A stretch of DNA of 64,000 nt. It comes from Bog-473 sp963726005 (GTDB lineage Bacteria > Actinomycetota > Acidimicrobiia > Acidimicrobiales > RAAP-2). Every line of letters begins with the position of its first letter. Position 1 is the first letter of the stretch. The stretch spans positions 232,221 to 296,220 of the forward strand of contig CAVSAT010000020.1 of the NCBI GenBank assembly GCA_963726005.1, read 5' to 3'. Below the pieces are notes generated by a model. It had not been told where the DNA came from. It worked only from the letters and a program-made list of their open reading frames with translations, and searched no databases. Both the position numbers and the translations under genes were made by a program. Positions 37,350 through 46,355 of the stretch are shown in pieces.

Positions 37350-37586
37350 CTACCCGCCCGAGACCGGTGGGATGACCGCGACCTCGTCGTGCTCGGTGAC
37401 GGTTGCCGAGCGCTCGACCTCCTCGCCGTTCAACCACACCCTCGAAACGCCCAGCACTCGGGCGAACTCCTCCCCGAACCGCGCCTCCGCCGCCGCGATC
37501 ACCGCCGCCACGTCGCTCCCGGACAGCGTCAGGCTCGACACGCCCGCCGCCTCACGGGCAGGCCCGAACAAGCGGAGGCGCGCCAT
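37350..37586 (-). CDS. moaD: molybdopterin synthase small subunit MoaD
   Basis: 78 residues, ubiquitin-like, with the required C-terminal Gly-Gly (AVIPPVSGG) that becomes the thiocarboxylate sulfur donor. VRLFG-like opening MARLRLFGPAREAAG and VWLNGEEVERSATVTEHDEV fit the family. It lies three bases from moaA and overlaps the moaC start region. No dedicated MoeB-like activator is seen in the window. Confidence 0.9.
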   Translation of the reverse strand: MARLRLFGPAREAAGVSSLTLSGSDVAAVIAAAEARFGEEFARVLGVSRVWLNGEEVERSATVTEHDEVAVIPPVSGG

Positions 37587-37589
37587 GGT

Positions 37590-38657
37590 TCAGCCTCCGA
37601 TCATTGACATGGAGCGGGCCGGTTGGAGGAAGCCGGGTTCGTTGATCCCGTGGCCGGGGAGCTTCGACCAAACAGCCTCGCGGAAGGCGAGTGCCAGCTG
37701 TTCGTCGCCGGCGCCGCGCCGCAACACGTCGCGCACCGGGATCTCGCGGTCGGAGAACAGGCAGTTGCGCAGCGAGCCATCGGCGGTCAGGCGGAGGCGG
37801 TCGCAGGTGCCGCAGAACGGTTGGGTCACGCTGGAGATCAGGCCGATCTCGCCAGGCCCGTCGACGAAGCGGAACCGCTCCGCCGGCGCCGTCCCGCCCC
37901 GTTCGACCGGCTCGAGGGGCCAGACCGACGAAATCCGCTCGAACACCTCTCGACCGGGGACCAGCCGGTCCCTCCCCCAGGCTCCGTCGGCGTCAAGCGG
38001 CATGAACTCGATAAACCGGACCACCCGGCCGGTGCGGCGGGCGAGATCGGCGAAAGCGAGGATCTCGTCGTCGTTCTGACCCCGAAGGAGCACGACGTTG
38101 ACCTTGACCGGCCTCAAGCCCGCCCCTTCGGCTGCGTCCATGGCGTCGAGCACCGTCGGCAGGCTCCCCCGGCGACGAATGGTGGCAAAGCGGTCCCCCC
38201 GAAGGGAATCGCAGCTGACGTTGACACGCCGCAATCCGGCCTCCGCCAGCTCGTCCGCCAGCCGCCTCAATCCCGTGCCGTTGGTGGTCAGAGCCATGTC
38301 GTCAAACCCGATCTCGTCGAGCCGGGCGATAAGGGCCGGCAGTCCCTTGCGGACGAGTGGCTCGCCGCCGGTGAGGCGGACACTGGTCACTCCGACCGAT
38401 CGCGCCACCCGGGCCAGCCGGGCGATCTCGTCGAACGTCAGCAGATCGCGTCGTGGCAGACCCGGCAGACCCTCCTCGGGCATGCAGTAGACACAGCGCA
38501 GATTGCAGCGGTCGGTGACCGAGATCCGGAGATCCCGGTGGACCCGCCCGTGACGGTCGACCATGGGACCCTCCAGCGGCATGGCGCCGGCCGCCGTGGG
38601 GTCGCTGCGACGTCGCCGCACCGGCATCGACATTCGCACGGACGCCGCCGCTGTCAC
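37590..38657 (-). CDS. moaA: GTP 3',8-cyclase MoaA (radical SAM)
   Basis: 355 residues. CNLRCVYC gives the radical-SAM cluster ligands Cys51, Cys55, Cys58; RLTGGEPLVRKGLPALIARL is the SAM-binding region. The C-terminal second cluster has QPFCGTCDRLRLTADGSLRNC, and the last residues SMSMIGG provide the conserved C-terminal GG tail. The GTG at 38657 overlaps the moeA stop (GTGA). It performs the first step of pyranopterin synthesis from GTP. Confidence 0.95.
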   Translation of the reverse strand: MTAAASVRMSMPVRRRRSDPTAAGAMPLEGPMVDRHGRVHRDLRISVTDRCNLRCVYCMPEEGLPGLPRRDLLTFDEIARLARVARSVGVTSVRLTGGEPLVRKGLPALIARLDEIGFDDMALTTNGTGLRRLADELAEAGLRRVNVSCDSLRGDRFATIRRRGSLPTVLDAMDAAEGAGLRPVKVNVVLLRGQNDDEILAFADLARRTGRVVRFIEFMPLDADGAWGRDRLVPGREVFERISSVWPLEPVERGGTAPAERFRFVDGPGEIGLISSVTQPFCGTCDRLRLTADGSLRNCLFSDREIPVRDVLRRGAGDEQLALAFREAVWSKLPGHGINEPGFLQPARSMSMIGG

Positions 38658-39949
38658 GGTGAGACTGCCTCCGCCGCGGACCGGGACCGCGGCAGGGCCG
38701 CGACGTCCAGCACGGTGCCATCGACGTTGGCCAGCCGGCCGGGGTCGATGAGCACGACGTCTACGAGCTCCCCTGCTGCACTGCCGTGACCGTCGGGAAC
38801 GACGATGAGCGCATTCGCCGCGGCCAGGGCGTGGAGCTGGTTCGACTCCTGCCCCGTCTCTGCCTGCACACGCCACCTGCCCCGGCGGTCCAGCCCGACG
38901 CAGCCTCGCAGGAAGTGGACCTTGCCATCGGGCGTCCGGCGCAGTTCCCCGTCCGAAACGGCCGTGACAACTGGCCGGTGCAGATCGGTGTGACCTCCGA
39001 AGATCCGCAGCGCCGGCCGCACGAACAATTCGTAGCTGACGACCGATGACACGGGATTCCCCGGTAGACCGAACACCGGCGTGCCGGACCGCGCCAACCG
39101 GCCGAAGGCCAGCGGCTTGGCGGGACGGATGGCCACCTGCATCCAGCGCATGGTCTCGTCGCTCAGGCGGGCGAGCACCATGCGGACCAGATCGGAATCC
39201 CCGACGCTGACGCCGCCCGTGGTGACCACGGCGTCCAAGTCGGCCGCCCCGGCGAGGGCGTCTGCCAGCGCGTCGGCTTCGTCGGGCACGATCCCGAGGT
39301 CGATACCCTTCCACCCTTCCCGCCGGACCAGGGCGAGGAGGGAGTGGCGGTTGGCGTCGCGGATCCGACCCGGGGGCAGTGGCCCGCTCCCGGCGAAAAG
39401 CTCGTCGCCGGTCGAGAGCACCCCGACCCTCGGATGGGGGTGCACCATGACCTCGCCGACACCCTGGTTGGCCAGGTCCCCCAGATGCGCCGGCGTCAGC
39501 GCGGTGCCCGCGCCCACCACGAGGGCGCCCAAGGGGACATCCCGCCCGGGAAGGCGGACAAACTGACCAGGCTCAACCCGCTGCATGATCGTGACCGTGC
39601 CCGCGTCGTTGCCCTCGGAGTGCTCCACCATGCAGACTGCGTCGGCGCCGGCCGGGAACAGGGCTCCCGTCATGATTCGCACCGCTTGCCCCGGACGAAC
39701 CGTCCCTTCGAACCGGTGCCCGGCTGCCACGGACCCGATCACATCGAGCCGCACCGGTGCATCCGCCGTGTCGTCGGCACGCACCGCGTAGCCGTCCATG
39801 GACGAGTTGGCGAACGGAGGAACCGCTTCCGTGGCCATGATGTCGTCACTCACCACACACCCCAGGGCGTCGTCGAGCGCGATGCGCCGCGGCGGCAGCG
39901 GCGTGCACTGAGCCAACACGAAACGTTGCGCGTCGGGGAGCGGGATCAT
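38654..39949 (-). CDS. moeA: molybdopterin molybdotransferase MoeA
   Basis: 431 residues with SSMDGYAVRADDT, RIMTGALFPAGADAVCMVEH, GVLSTGDELFAGSGPLPPGR, DAVVTTGGVSVGDSDLVRMV and FGLPGNPVSSVVSYELFV, all MoeA landmarks. It inserts molybdate into adenylylated molybdopterin. It overlaps both neighbours: moaE at its 5' end and moaA at its 3' end, by four bases each. Confidence 0.95.
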   Translation of the reverse strand: MIPLPDAQRFVLAQCTPLPPRRIALDDALGCVVSDDIMATEAVPPFANSSMDGYAVRADDTADAPVRLDVIGSVAAGHRFEGTVRPGQAVRIMTGALFPAGADAVCMVEHSEGNDAGTVTIMQRVEPGQFVRLPGRDVPLGALVVGAGTALTPAHLGDLANQGVGEVMVHPHPRVGVLSTGDELFAGSGPLPPGRIRDANRHSLLALVRREGWKGIDLGIVPDEADALADALAGAADLDAVVTTGGVSVGDSDLVRMVLARLSDETMRWMQVAIRPAKPLAFGRLARSGTPVFGLPGNPVSSVVSYELFVRPALRIFGGHTDLHRPVVTAVSDGELRRTPDGKVHFLRGCVGLDRRGRWRVQAETGQESNQLHALAAANALIVVPDGHGSAAGELVDVVLIDPGRLANVDGTVLDVAALPRSRSAAEAVSP

Positions 39950-40482
39950 GACGGTGCACCGGGTGCGTACCCACTCGCCGAGGCGCCCGGCTCGAGTCCC
40001 CTGCCGTCATGACACCGCACCCAGTCCGAGCCGCGGGCCCAGGTCTCGCGCTTCCAGATCGGCACGGTTCGCTTGATGGCGTCGATACAGTGTTCCGCCG
40101 CCGCAAACGCGGTGTCCCGGTGCGGTGCCGACGCGACCACGACCACGGAGACCTCACCAACCCCGAGCGTCCCGACCCGGTGCAGCAGGACGAGGCGGCC
40201 CACCTCGGGCCATTGGCGGCGTACGATCGAAGCCACGCCGGCCATCTTCGGCACGACATGCTCGAGGTATGCCTCGTACTCGAGGCTGGAGACTCCCGGC
40301 CGTCCGTCGGAGCGATCGCGCACCGTGCCGCAGAAAGTGACCACGCCTCCGCACGCGGCCACGGTGGCCCATTGCCGCGCCAGGTCGACGGGCAGCGCGT
40401 CCTCGCTGACGTCGATCCATTCGTCACCGTCCGGCGGGAGCAGCACACGATCCATCGAGGTCATCTCAGCACACCCGGACAC
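39946..40482 (-). CDS. moaE: molybdopterin synthase catalytic subunit MoaE
   Basis: 178 residues (in-frame ATGs at 40482, 40464 and 40455 are alternative starts). GGVVTFCGTVRDRSDGRPGV, LEYEAYLEHVVPKM, LLHRVGTLGVGEVSVVVVAS, AIKRTVPIWKRETWARGSDW are the conserved blocks, the two Lys residues of IKRTVPIWKRE being the catalytic pair. With MoaD it makes the dithiolene of molybdopterin. It overlaps moeA. Confidence 0.93.
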   Translation of the reverse strand: MSGCAEMTSMDRVLLPPDGDEWIDVSEDALPVDLARQWATVAACGGVVTFCGTVRDRSDGRPGVSSLEYEAYLEHVVPKMAGVASIVRRQWPEVGRLVLLHRVGTLGVGEVSVVVVASAPHRDTAFAAAEHCIDAIKRTVPIWKRETWARGSDWVRCHDGRGLEPGASASGYAPGAPS

Positions 40483-40531
40483 GTCGTTCTCCTCGCCATT
40501 GACCCTCTCGAAGCGGGGATTCGGCCGGCCG

Positions 40532-40999
40532 TCAATGGGGTCGGCCCCCGGCGAGAAGTTCCAGTGCGTGGTCCAGGACGTCCATCACTGCTTCTAGCGA
40601 CTCCCGGGCCCCGTTGACCGAACCGGGCACGTTGAGGATCAGGCACGACCCGACCGTGCCGGCGACGCCCCGGGAGAGCGGTCCCAGTGGGCTGACGGCG
40701 CGCATCGCCTCGGCCAGTCCCGGAGCCTCGCGCTCGATGACCTTCCTGGTCGCCTCCGGGGTGAGATCCGCCGGCGAAAAACCCGTGCCACCCGTCGTGA
40801 CGAGGAGCCCGGCATAGGAGGACGAAAGGTCGGCCAGTGCCTCGGCGACCGGCTCCACGCCGTCGGGAACGACTCGGCGTTCCACGACGACGAAGTCGTT
40901 CGATAGCAACAAGGCCTCCACGGCGTCCCCCGCTCGATCGACCCGTGATCCGGCGGCGACCGAGTCGGAAACGGTGAGGACCTTCGCGGGCACCTCCAC
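40532..40999 (-). CDS. mogA: MogA/MoaB-type molybdopterin adenylyltransferase
   Basis: 155 residues. VLTVSDSVAAGSRVDRAGDA, GLLVTTGGTGFSPADLTPEA and SRGVAGTVGSCLILNVPGSV match MogA/MoaB. MogA activates molybdopterin with ATP for metal insertion by MoeA; MoaB-type paralogues do the same in other lineages, so either name is possible. First gene of the operon, 49 bases before moaE; the 300 bases upstream are shared with the divergent ABC operon. Confidence 0.88.
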   Translation of the reverse strand: MEVPAKVLTVSDSVAAGSRVDRAGDAVEALLLSNDFVVVERRVVPDGVEPVAEALADLSSSYAGLLVTTGGTGFSPADLTPEATRKVIEREAPGLAEAMRAVSPLGPLSRGVAGTVGSCLILNVPGSVNGARESLEAVMDVLDHALELLAGGRPH

Positions 41000-41302
41000 T
41001 CGTGTGACGTTACCGGGGGATCCGTTCCGGACTTTCAGCTCCGCGGTAATCCCGGATCCGGAGTTCTCACAGTTCTCTTACTTCTGTGTCGGAACGATGT
41101 CCAGAAACCTACTGCTCCTGTCCGTCTCCCGTCGGGCCCGGAACGCACTTCTCAACTCCACGGTGGGATTCTCGCCTCCCTGAGCTGGACGCGCCGCCGA
41201 CACACGCCACCGCCGGGCCGTCCGGGACGCGATGCCACAGCCCGCAGGGCATGGTCTACCGTCCACTGCAGCCCACCCCAGCGTGAATGGCGAACGAGTC
41301 TC
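41000..41302. promoter_or_regulatory. divergent promoter region, Moco operon and ABC operon
   Basis: About 300 bases. AGTTCTC-AC-AGTTCTC at 41062-41077 is a seven-base direct repeat with nine-base spacing. The rest is GC-rich with no recognisable gene. I looked for a Moco riboswitch in front of mogA but could not establish the paired elements by eye. Confidence 0.35.
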
Positions 41303-42052
41303 GTGCCTGCTGCCGTCGAAGTCGAACAGCTCTTCCACACCTACACGCGTCGCGACGGTGAGGTCAACGTCCTCCGCGGCGTGACGTTCGAGGTGGAAGA
41401 GGGTGGGTACGTCTCACTGGTGGGGCCGTCGGGCTCCGGGAAGACCACGTTGCTTTCGCTGATCGGGGGATTGGAGCACCCCCAAAGCGGCCGAGTCACA
41501 GTGGCGGGTCACGACCTGTCCGACCTCGGAGGGGATCGCCTGGCCGAGTTCCGCCGGTCCACTGTCGGATTCGTGTTCCAGCACTTCGGACTGCTCGAGG
41601 CGTTGACCGCCCAGGAGAACCTCGAGCTCACGCTCACGTTGTCGGGCATGCCACGGGCCCAGCGCCGTCGGCGCGCCAGCGAGCTCCTCGAACGGGTCGG
41701 GCTGGCGGACCGGATCAGCCATCGCCCCTTCGAACTGTCCGGCGGCGAGCGTCAGCGTGTCGCGATCGCACGTGCGCTGTCCAACAGCCCTCAGTTGATT
41801 CTGGCCGACGAACCCACGGGCAACCTCGACGACGATACTGCGACGGCTGTGGTCGGCCTGCTCGAATCGCTTCCGGCCGAGCACGGATGCACCCTCATGA
41901 TGGTGACCCACAACCGGGCGCTGGCGGCGCGGGCCGACCTACGGCTCGCGCTCGTTTCGGGGAGCGTCACGACCGAAACCGACGCGCTCCACCCCAACGG
42001 CACCGACAGCGCACTCCGCCGACCCGGCCTCGACGGATGGACGACCCCTTGA
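41303..42052 (+). CDS. ABC transporter ATPase, LolD/MacB type
   Basis: 249 residues. Walker A VGPSGSGKTTLLSLIGGLEH, signature LSGGERQRVAIARALSNSPQ, Walker B LILADEPTGNLDDDT and the H-loop MMVTHNRAL are complete. The insertion DLGGDRLAEFRRSTVGFVFQ is characteristic of the MacB/LolD group. It overlaps the permease gene by 16 bases. The pair is a mechanotransmission-type exporter without a MacA-like adaptor here. Confidence 0.9.
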   Translation: MPAAVEVEQLFHTYTRRDGEVNVLRGVTFEVEEGGYVSLVGPSGSGKTTLLSLIGGLEHPQSGRVTVAGHDLSDLGGDRLAEFRRSTVGFVFQHFGLLEALTAQENLELTLTLSGMPRAQRRRRASELLERVGLADRISHRPFELSGGERQRVAIARALSNSPQLILADEPTGNLDDDTATAVVGLLESLPAEHGCTLMMVTHNRALAARADLRLALVSGSVTTETDALHPNGTDSALRRPGLDGWTTP

Positions 42053-43437
42053 CGTGGCGCGACGCGATCGGGCTGGCCGGCCGTGAGCTGCGGCGGCGGC
42101 CGGGCCGGGCCGCTCTGACCCTGATGGCCGTCACGCTGGCCACCGCGCTCCTGTCGGCCCTCCTGGCGGTGGCGGGCACCGCGCAGACCCGCGTGCTCTC
42201 GCAGATCGCCAACGGCGGCCCGCTCGCCAGCATCGCGGTCTCGCCGGCCGCTCCTGACCCCACCCAAGCGGGGCTGGACAATCCCCGCACCGGGCCACCG
42301 CGCGACCTGACGGCGCAGTCGCTGACGCGCATCCGCGCCCTTCCCCATGTGCGATCGGTGGTGCCGGTCATCGCCACGGATGTCGTCGTCGTCCCGCCTG
42401 CCGTTCCGCCGAGGGGGTCGACCGCATGTCGGGAACCCGGCGCCTGCACGAGCTCCTCCGGCAACGGCGGCGAGCCCGATCGACCGGTCCGCCCGGTGAG
42501 CACGGCAATCGTCGGAGTCAACCTGCGCCAGCTCGGCAACCTTCCGGTCGCGCTGCTGTCCGGGCGCTTCCCCGCCGTGGACGCCGCCGATCAGGTCGAC
42601 GTGACCCAGGACTATCTGAGCCATCTCGGCCTGGCCAAGACCCAGGCGGCGGAGGTCGTGGGCAGCCAAGTCATGATCGGTTCCAGGCGGTTCGCCGGCA
42701 CGCAACCGGCGGGCACCTCAGGGTCCGACGTGGCAGTCCTGGCGTATCGCTGGACGACCGCCACGATCGTCGGCGTCGTGCAGCAGGAGGCGGCACCGGG
42801 TGACGTGCTGGCGTGGCCCACATTGCCGCAACAGGATTTCAAATGGATCCAGTCCGCGCGGCAACTGGGGAACACGGACACACCAACGTCCCCATACGTG
42901 CAAGCACTTGTGGTGGCGGACCAGCTGGCCAACGTCGAGTCCGTACGGATCGCAATCGCAAATATCGGGTACACGAGCAGCGCGCAGCAGAGCATCATCA
43001 CCGCGGTCGGTCACTACCTCCACGTCGTCGAGATCGTGCTGTCCGGCATAGGGGTGGTGGCGCTGGCGATCGCCGCGCTCGGGATCGCCAACGCGTTGAT
43101 GGCCGCCGTACGCGAACGCCGGCGCGAAATTGGGGTTCTCAAGGCCATCGGCGCCCGTGACCGCGACGTCATGCGGACGTTCCTCGTCGAGGCGGGCACA
43201 CTGGGGTTCGTCGGTGGCGTCCTCGGCACGGCGCTAGGTGCAGTTATCGCTCTTGTGATCGGTGGCCTGGCCAATCAGTACCTCGAATCGCAGGGTCTGG
43301 CGGGAGTCAAGCTGGACGTCCCTGCAGTTCTGCCACTCGGGGCGGTGCTCGGCGCCACCGCCGTGGCCATCATGGCCGGCGTCATCCCGGCTCGGCGGGC
43401 CGCCCACCTGCCGGCACGCGAGGCAATGGAGGCGTGA
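42037..43437 (+). CDS. FtsX-like ABC permease (MacB type)
   Basis: 466 residues. A first helix at ALTLMAVTLATALLSALLAV, a periplasmic domain of about 220 residues, then three C-terminal helices with ALGIANALMAAVRERRREIG and VLKAIGARDRDVMRTFLVEA, the coupling helix of FtsX-type permeases. The ATG at 42037 lies within the ATPase gene and is the obvious domain start. The substrate is unknown; the adjacent SGNH lipoprotein may be its partner. Confidence 0.88.
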   Translation: MDDPLTWRDAIGLAGRELRRRPGRAALTLMAVTLATALLSALLAVAGTAQTRVLSQIANGGPLASIAVSPAAPDPTQAGLDNPRTGPPRDLTAQSLTRIRALPHVRSVVPVIATDVVVVPPAVPPRGSTACREPGACTSSSGNGGEPDRPVRPVSTAIVGVNLRQLGNLPVALLSGRFPAVDAADQVDVTQDYLSHLGLAKTQAAEVVGSQVMIGSRRFAGTQPAGTSGSDVAVLAYRWTTATIVGVVQQEAAPGDVLAWPTLPQQDFKWIQSARQLGNTDTPTSPYVQALVVADQLANVESVRIAIANIGYTSSAQQSIITAVGHYLHVVEIVLSGIGVVALAIAALGIANALMAAVRERRREIGVLKAIGARDRDVMRTFLVEAGTLGFVGGVLGTALGAVIALVIGGLANQYLESQGLAGVKLDVPAVLPLGAVLGATAVAIMAGVIPARRAAHLPAREAMEA

Positions 43438-44252
43438 TCGGTTTGGGAGTTCCGGGCCTCCGGCGGCGTCACCTCCTCGCGATGCTGTTTGTGGCCGCTA
43501 CCGGGCTGGTGTCGTCGGGCTGCGCCGGCGGTGGGACGTCAGTGACCCCAGAGACCGAGGCACACGTTGCGCCCTACACCTACGTGGCGATCGGCGGGAG
43601 CGAGTCGGTCGGCTTCGACGCCAACGATCCCGTACGGCAAGCCTTTTCCGTACTCTTCGATCACCTGCTTCCCCACCAGACCGTCTTCTACGACCTTGCG
43701 GTACCCGATGCAGGTGCCGCCGACGTCCTGGCCCATCAGGAGGCGGCTGCTCTCGCGCTGCATCCCAATCTGGTCACCGTCTGGGTGGGCCTGAGCGATC
43801 TTGAGGCCGGCGTCAGCCCGGCCGAGTTCGGATCCCAGTTACAGGAGATCGTGGCACCCTTGCGGGCGCTCAACGCGCAGGTGCTCGTCGCGAATATGGA
43901 GCCCATCACCCACGCCGTTGCGTACCAGACCTGCGCCGGCGTGCCGGGCCCCTCGCCCGACTCGGGCAATTTCCGCTGCTTCGTCGACCGCCGCTTCGCC
44001 GGCGACACGCTTCCTACTGCCGACACAACCAATGCCGTCCTCGCCGCGTACGACGCCCAGGTGGCCGCGGTGGCGCAACGCGACGGTGCTGTGCTCGTGA
44101 ACATCGATGCCGCCATGTCGCGGTCGGCAACCGGGGGCGCCTCGCCGTTCAGCGGTGAGGACCTCGACCTCTCCACGACAGGCCATGCGCTGGCGGCGCG
44201 GCTCTTCGTGTCGGCGTGGCGGTCGACCAGAACCACATCAAACTCGAAGTGA
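43434..44252 (+). CDS. SGNH/GDSL-like lipoprotein
   Basis: 272 residues. The N-terminus RRRHLLAMLFVAATGLVSSG followed by Cys is a signal with lipobox (VSSGC). The mature part begins like SGNH hydrolases (YVAIGGSESVGFDA, where GDS has become GSE), continues VTVWVGLSDLEAGVSPAEF (N of block III replaced by a GLSD loop) and ends with DLSTTGHALAARLF, the His of block V. The nucleophile Ser is present, but the usual Gly-Asp before it is not. The GTG overlaps the permease stop, so it is part of the exporter operon. Confidence 0.75.
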   Translation: MIGLGVPGLRRRHLLAMLFVAATGLVSSGCAGGGTSVTPETEAHVAPYTYVAIGGSESVGFDANDPVRQAFSVLFDHLLPHQTVFYDLAVPDAGAADVLAHQEAAALALHPNLVTVWVGLSDLEAGVSPAEFGSQLQEIVAPLRALNAQVLVANMEPITHAVAYQTCAGVPGPSPDSGNFRCFVDRRFAGDTLPTADTTNAVLAAYDAQVAAVAQRDGAVLVNIDAAMSRSATGGASPFSGEDLDLSTTGHALAARLFVSAWRSTRTTSNSK

Positions 44253-44333
44253 CGAGCAACGAGAAGCGGACCTCGACGCCCTGATTTCAACAAAACGAGC
44301 GGACGACGGTTGGAGCGGAAGTCGGTATTCGTG

Positions 44334-44376
44334 GTGGCGGGGGGAGGATTTGAACCTCCGACCTTCGGGTTATGAG
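44334..44376 (-). repeat. tRNA-Met 3' half, attachment-site-like (site B)
   Basis: Identical to the 43-base core of sites A and C (anticodon loop to acceptor 3' end), followed on the anticodon side by unrelated DNA (GCCTGGACC...). There is no D arm or 5' acceptor strand. It lies 80 bases after the SGNH gene and immediately before a phased decamer repeat. Confidence 0.75.
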
Positions 44377-44389
44377 CCTGGACCTGCGG

Positions 44390-44489
44390 GTTGGTCGGAG
44401 TTGGTCGCGGTTGGCTGGAGTGACTCCCAGCTGGGCACACGCCGACGTGCCGTTGGTCGCGGTTGGTCGCCGTCGGACACCGTTGGTCG
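44390..44489 (+). repeat. phased GTTGGTCG repeats next to site B
   Basis: GTTGGTCG occurs at 44390, 44400, 44452, 44462 and 44482, with a variant GTTGGCTG at 44410. Spacings are 10, 10, 42, 10 and 20 bases, i.e. mostly one helical turn. They start 14 bases after the tRNA core. Such arrays beside a tRNA att core resemble integrase arm sites; this is inference. Confidence 0.6.
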
Positions 44490-44624
44490 CAGCGCGTGCA
44501 GAACCGCTCGGAGCACGTGATAGGACCGGTTCATGTCGTCGAACTCGTCTCGCTCGGCCACCTGGTGGAGCCACTCGTAGGTCTTGGCAACGGTCCGATC
44601 GATGACGTCGAGCTGGTGATCCAT
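44487..44624 (-). pseudogene. DUF2267 N-terminal fragment
   Basis: MDHQLDVIDRTVAKTYEWLH and YHVLRAVLHALR are the first 46 residues of a DUF2267 protein (small helical-bundle proteins, often in stress islands). After LHALR the sequence changes abruptly into the phased repeat and site B, and the frame runs on without family similarity to 44370. The gene has been cut at the attachment junction. Confidence 0.65.
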
Positions 44625-44752
44625 GCTGCCAGTGTTCGCCTTGAGTCGCGACTCTCACCAGGGGCGAAGGTCCCATGTCAGCGGTACCAGCGGCCTGGGC
44701 GTTTGAGATCCCTGTCGTACTGCTTCACGACAACAACAGACGGGCAGTGGCG

Positions 44753-45330
44753 TTAACATACCGCCTCGGCAGTGGGCGCTAGGCGGGAGAGAAGCCAGTC
44801 ACCTGCCAGGCGAGACACCTCCTCTGGGGCTCTTGGCTCCTCGAAGAGATGGGTGGCGCCGGGCACCACCACCAACTGGCTCTCGCAGCGCAGTTTCATC
44901 TGCGCCTGACGGTTGAGCCCGAGCACGACCTCGTCGTGGCCACCAACGATGAGCAACGTCGGCGCTCGCACCTGGTCGAGCTTCGAACCGGCAAGGTCAG
45001 GGCGTCCTCCCCGAGAGACGATTGCGGCGATCGATGAATTGGGCTGGGCGGCTGCCCATAGGGCGGCGCCAGCTCCGGTGCTGGCGCCGAAGTAGCCGAT
45101 GCGTAATCCCTTTGCTTCGGGCTGCGCCTCGAGCCACTGGGTGACCTCCCCAGCCGGTCGGCCAAGAGCTCGATGTCGAAGACCGCTGCACGGTCGAACT
45201 CTTCATCGGGGTGAGCGGATCGAACAGGAGGGTGCCGAGCCCGGCTGAGTTCAAGACGGCCGCCACGAAGCGGTTGCGCGGACTACTGATGAGGCGGTGC
45301 TGTCGCAAAGCGACGGCCAGTGACAACGTC
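44753..45330 (-). pseudogene. dienelactone-hydrolase-like alpha/beta hydrolase, several frameshifts
   Basis: Three frames assemble one protein: SPRNRFVAAVLNSAGLGTLL then FDPLTP in the first (about 45290-45210); DEEFDRAAVFDIELLADRLG in the second; EVTQWLEAQPEAKGLRIGYF then GASTGAGAALWAAAQPNSS (nucleophile Ser in GASTGA) and APTLLIVGGHDEVV with catalytic Asp, ATHLFEEP with His, in the third. Shifts fall near 45208 and 45158. The region before SPRNRF, which should read HGSGSSRH, is corrupted. Multiple lesions indicate true decay. Confidence 0.75.
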
Positions 45331-46169
45331 GGGCTGGTGACGACTACGAGGGTTCGCAACGCTGGCCCACCGACTCCACCAAGCCGGCTTTGCCGGCATC
45401 TGGTACTCCGCCGCACACGACGTCCGGGGTGGGCTACACAGTCTGGCGCTATTCGGCAAGCCCGGGCATCAGCCCGACGCCCTCCTCCATTATTCCGAGA
45501 GCCGATTTCGCAAGCGCTCATTGACGAGGCGGCGGCGACCCTCGGCTCGGAGGTACTCCCAAGCACCCCCCGTAGCCCGGCTTGCGGGCATTCTGGCGTG
45601 GCCCGTTGAGCGGCTGAGTCGCCGCATCGCACCGTCGTTCTGGGCGGGTCGGAGTACCCCCAATTTGATCGGCGAATCGGGTTCTGCGCCGACCCATTCC
45701 TTTCCACCTCCGGCCCACACAATCGAGGCAGCCGCGTGCACCCTTCATGCGACTGCGGCAGGCGGCCGTAGCATTGTGACCGAAGTCAAGAAATAGTGGC
45801 TCGAGCTACTGAGCTGAGCGGTAGATTGGGCGGCCGGTTAATGAGAGTGCCGACTGACCTGGGTCGACGTTCTCCGGCGGCTCGCCGCACGTCGTCGGAT
45901 TCGATCCCGGGGGAAACGCTCGCGAACACCGAGCAGGCCACATTGAGAAGTGTCCCTCCCCGTCCCGCACGACAAAGACACATAGCACACGCTCGGACTG
46001 ACATCGTCCGACCTCCAGTCACCGCTCGATACTCACATTCGAGTGGCATGCTCTCGCGACCCCGAGCGAATGGCGCCGCTGCTCTGTTGAGGACGATCAC
46101 GTTCTTCGGTGAGCGACAGGACACCGTTGACCATGATTCAGTGGTGGTTGGGGTCAGGTTGACGAACCA
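45331..46169. other. 840 bases of non-coding or fully decayed DNA
   Basis: Frames up to 140 residues are open on both strands, but their translations are Arg/Ser/Pro-rich and match no family I know. A degraded repeat of GCCCGGGC/GCCCGGCT-like pieces lies at 45450-45600. It is flanked by pseudogenes on both sides, which suggests a decaying region. Confidence 0.4.
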
Positions 46170-46322
46170 CCCGGGCGAGAGCGGGGACGACACTGTCCAA
46201 CCGTTGGTCGAGGTATAGACAGTGGTGGAGAGCACACCGATGCCGACGCCGACGGTCCCGCCCAACATGGTCACGAGGAGAGCCTCGGAGATCGACAAGA
46301 TTTGAGGGCGCTCCTCGAGAAG
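46170..46322 (-). pseudogene. FtsX/MacB-type permease fragment
   Basis: ISEALLVTMLGGTVGVGIGV followed by LSTTVYTSTNGWTVSSPLSP resembles the first membrane helix and loop after the coupling helix of MacB-like permeases (usual form: FLIEALLVTMLGG...). About 50 residues are recognisable; neither end continues. There is no start codon in a sensible place. Confidence 0.5.
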
Positions 46323-46355
46323 AATGTGACTGCTCGCGACCGTCATCTCATCTGG

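Noticed and set aside
41000..41302. Moco riboswitch before mogA
   Set aside because: GC-rich complementary pieces exist but I could not build the known fold by eye.
45450..45600. GCCCGGGC/GCCCGGCT repeats as an integron or REP element
   Set aside because: Too few and too irregular; no attC-like palindrome or gene cassette.
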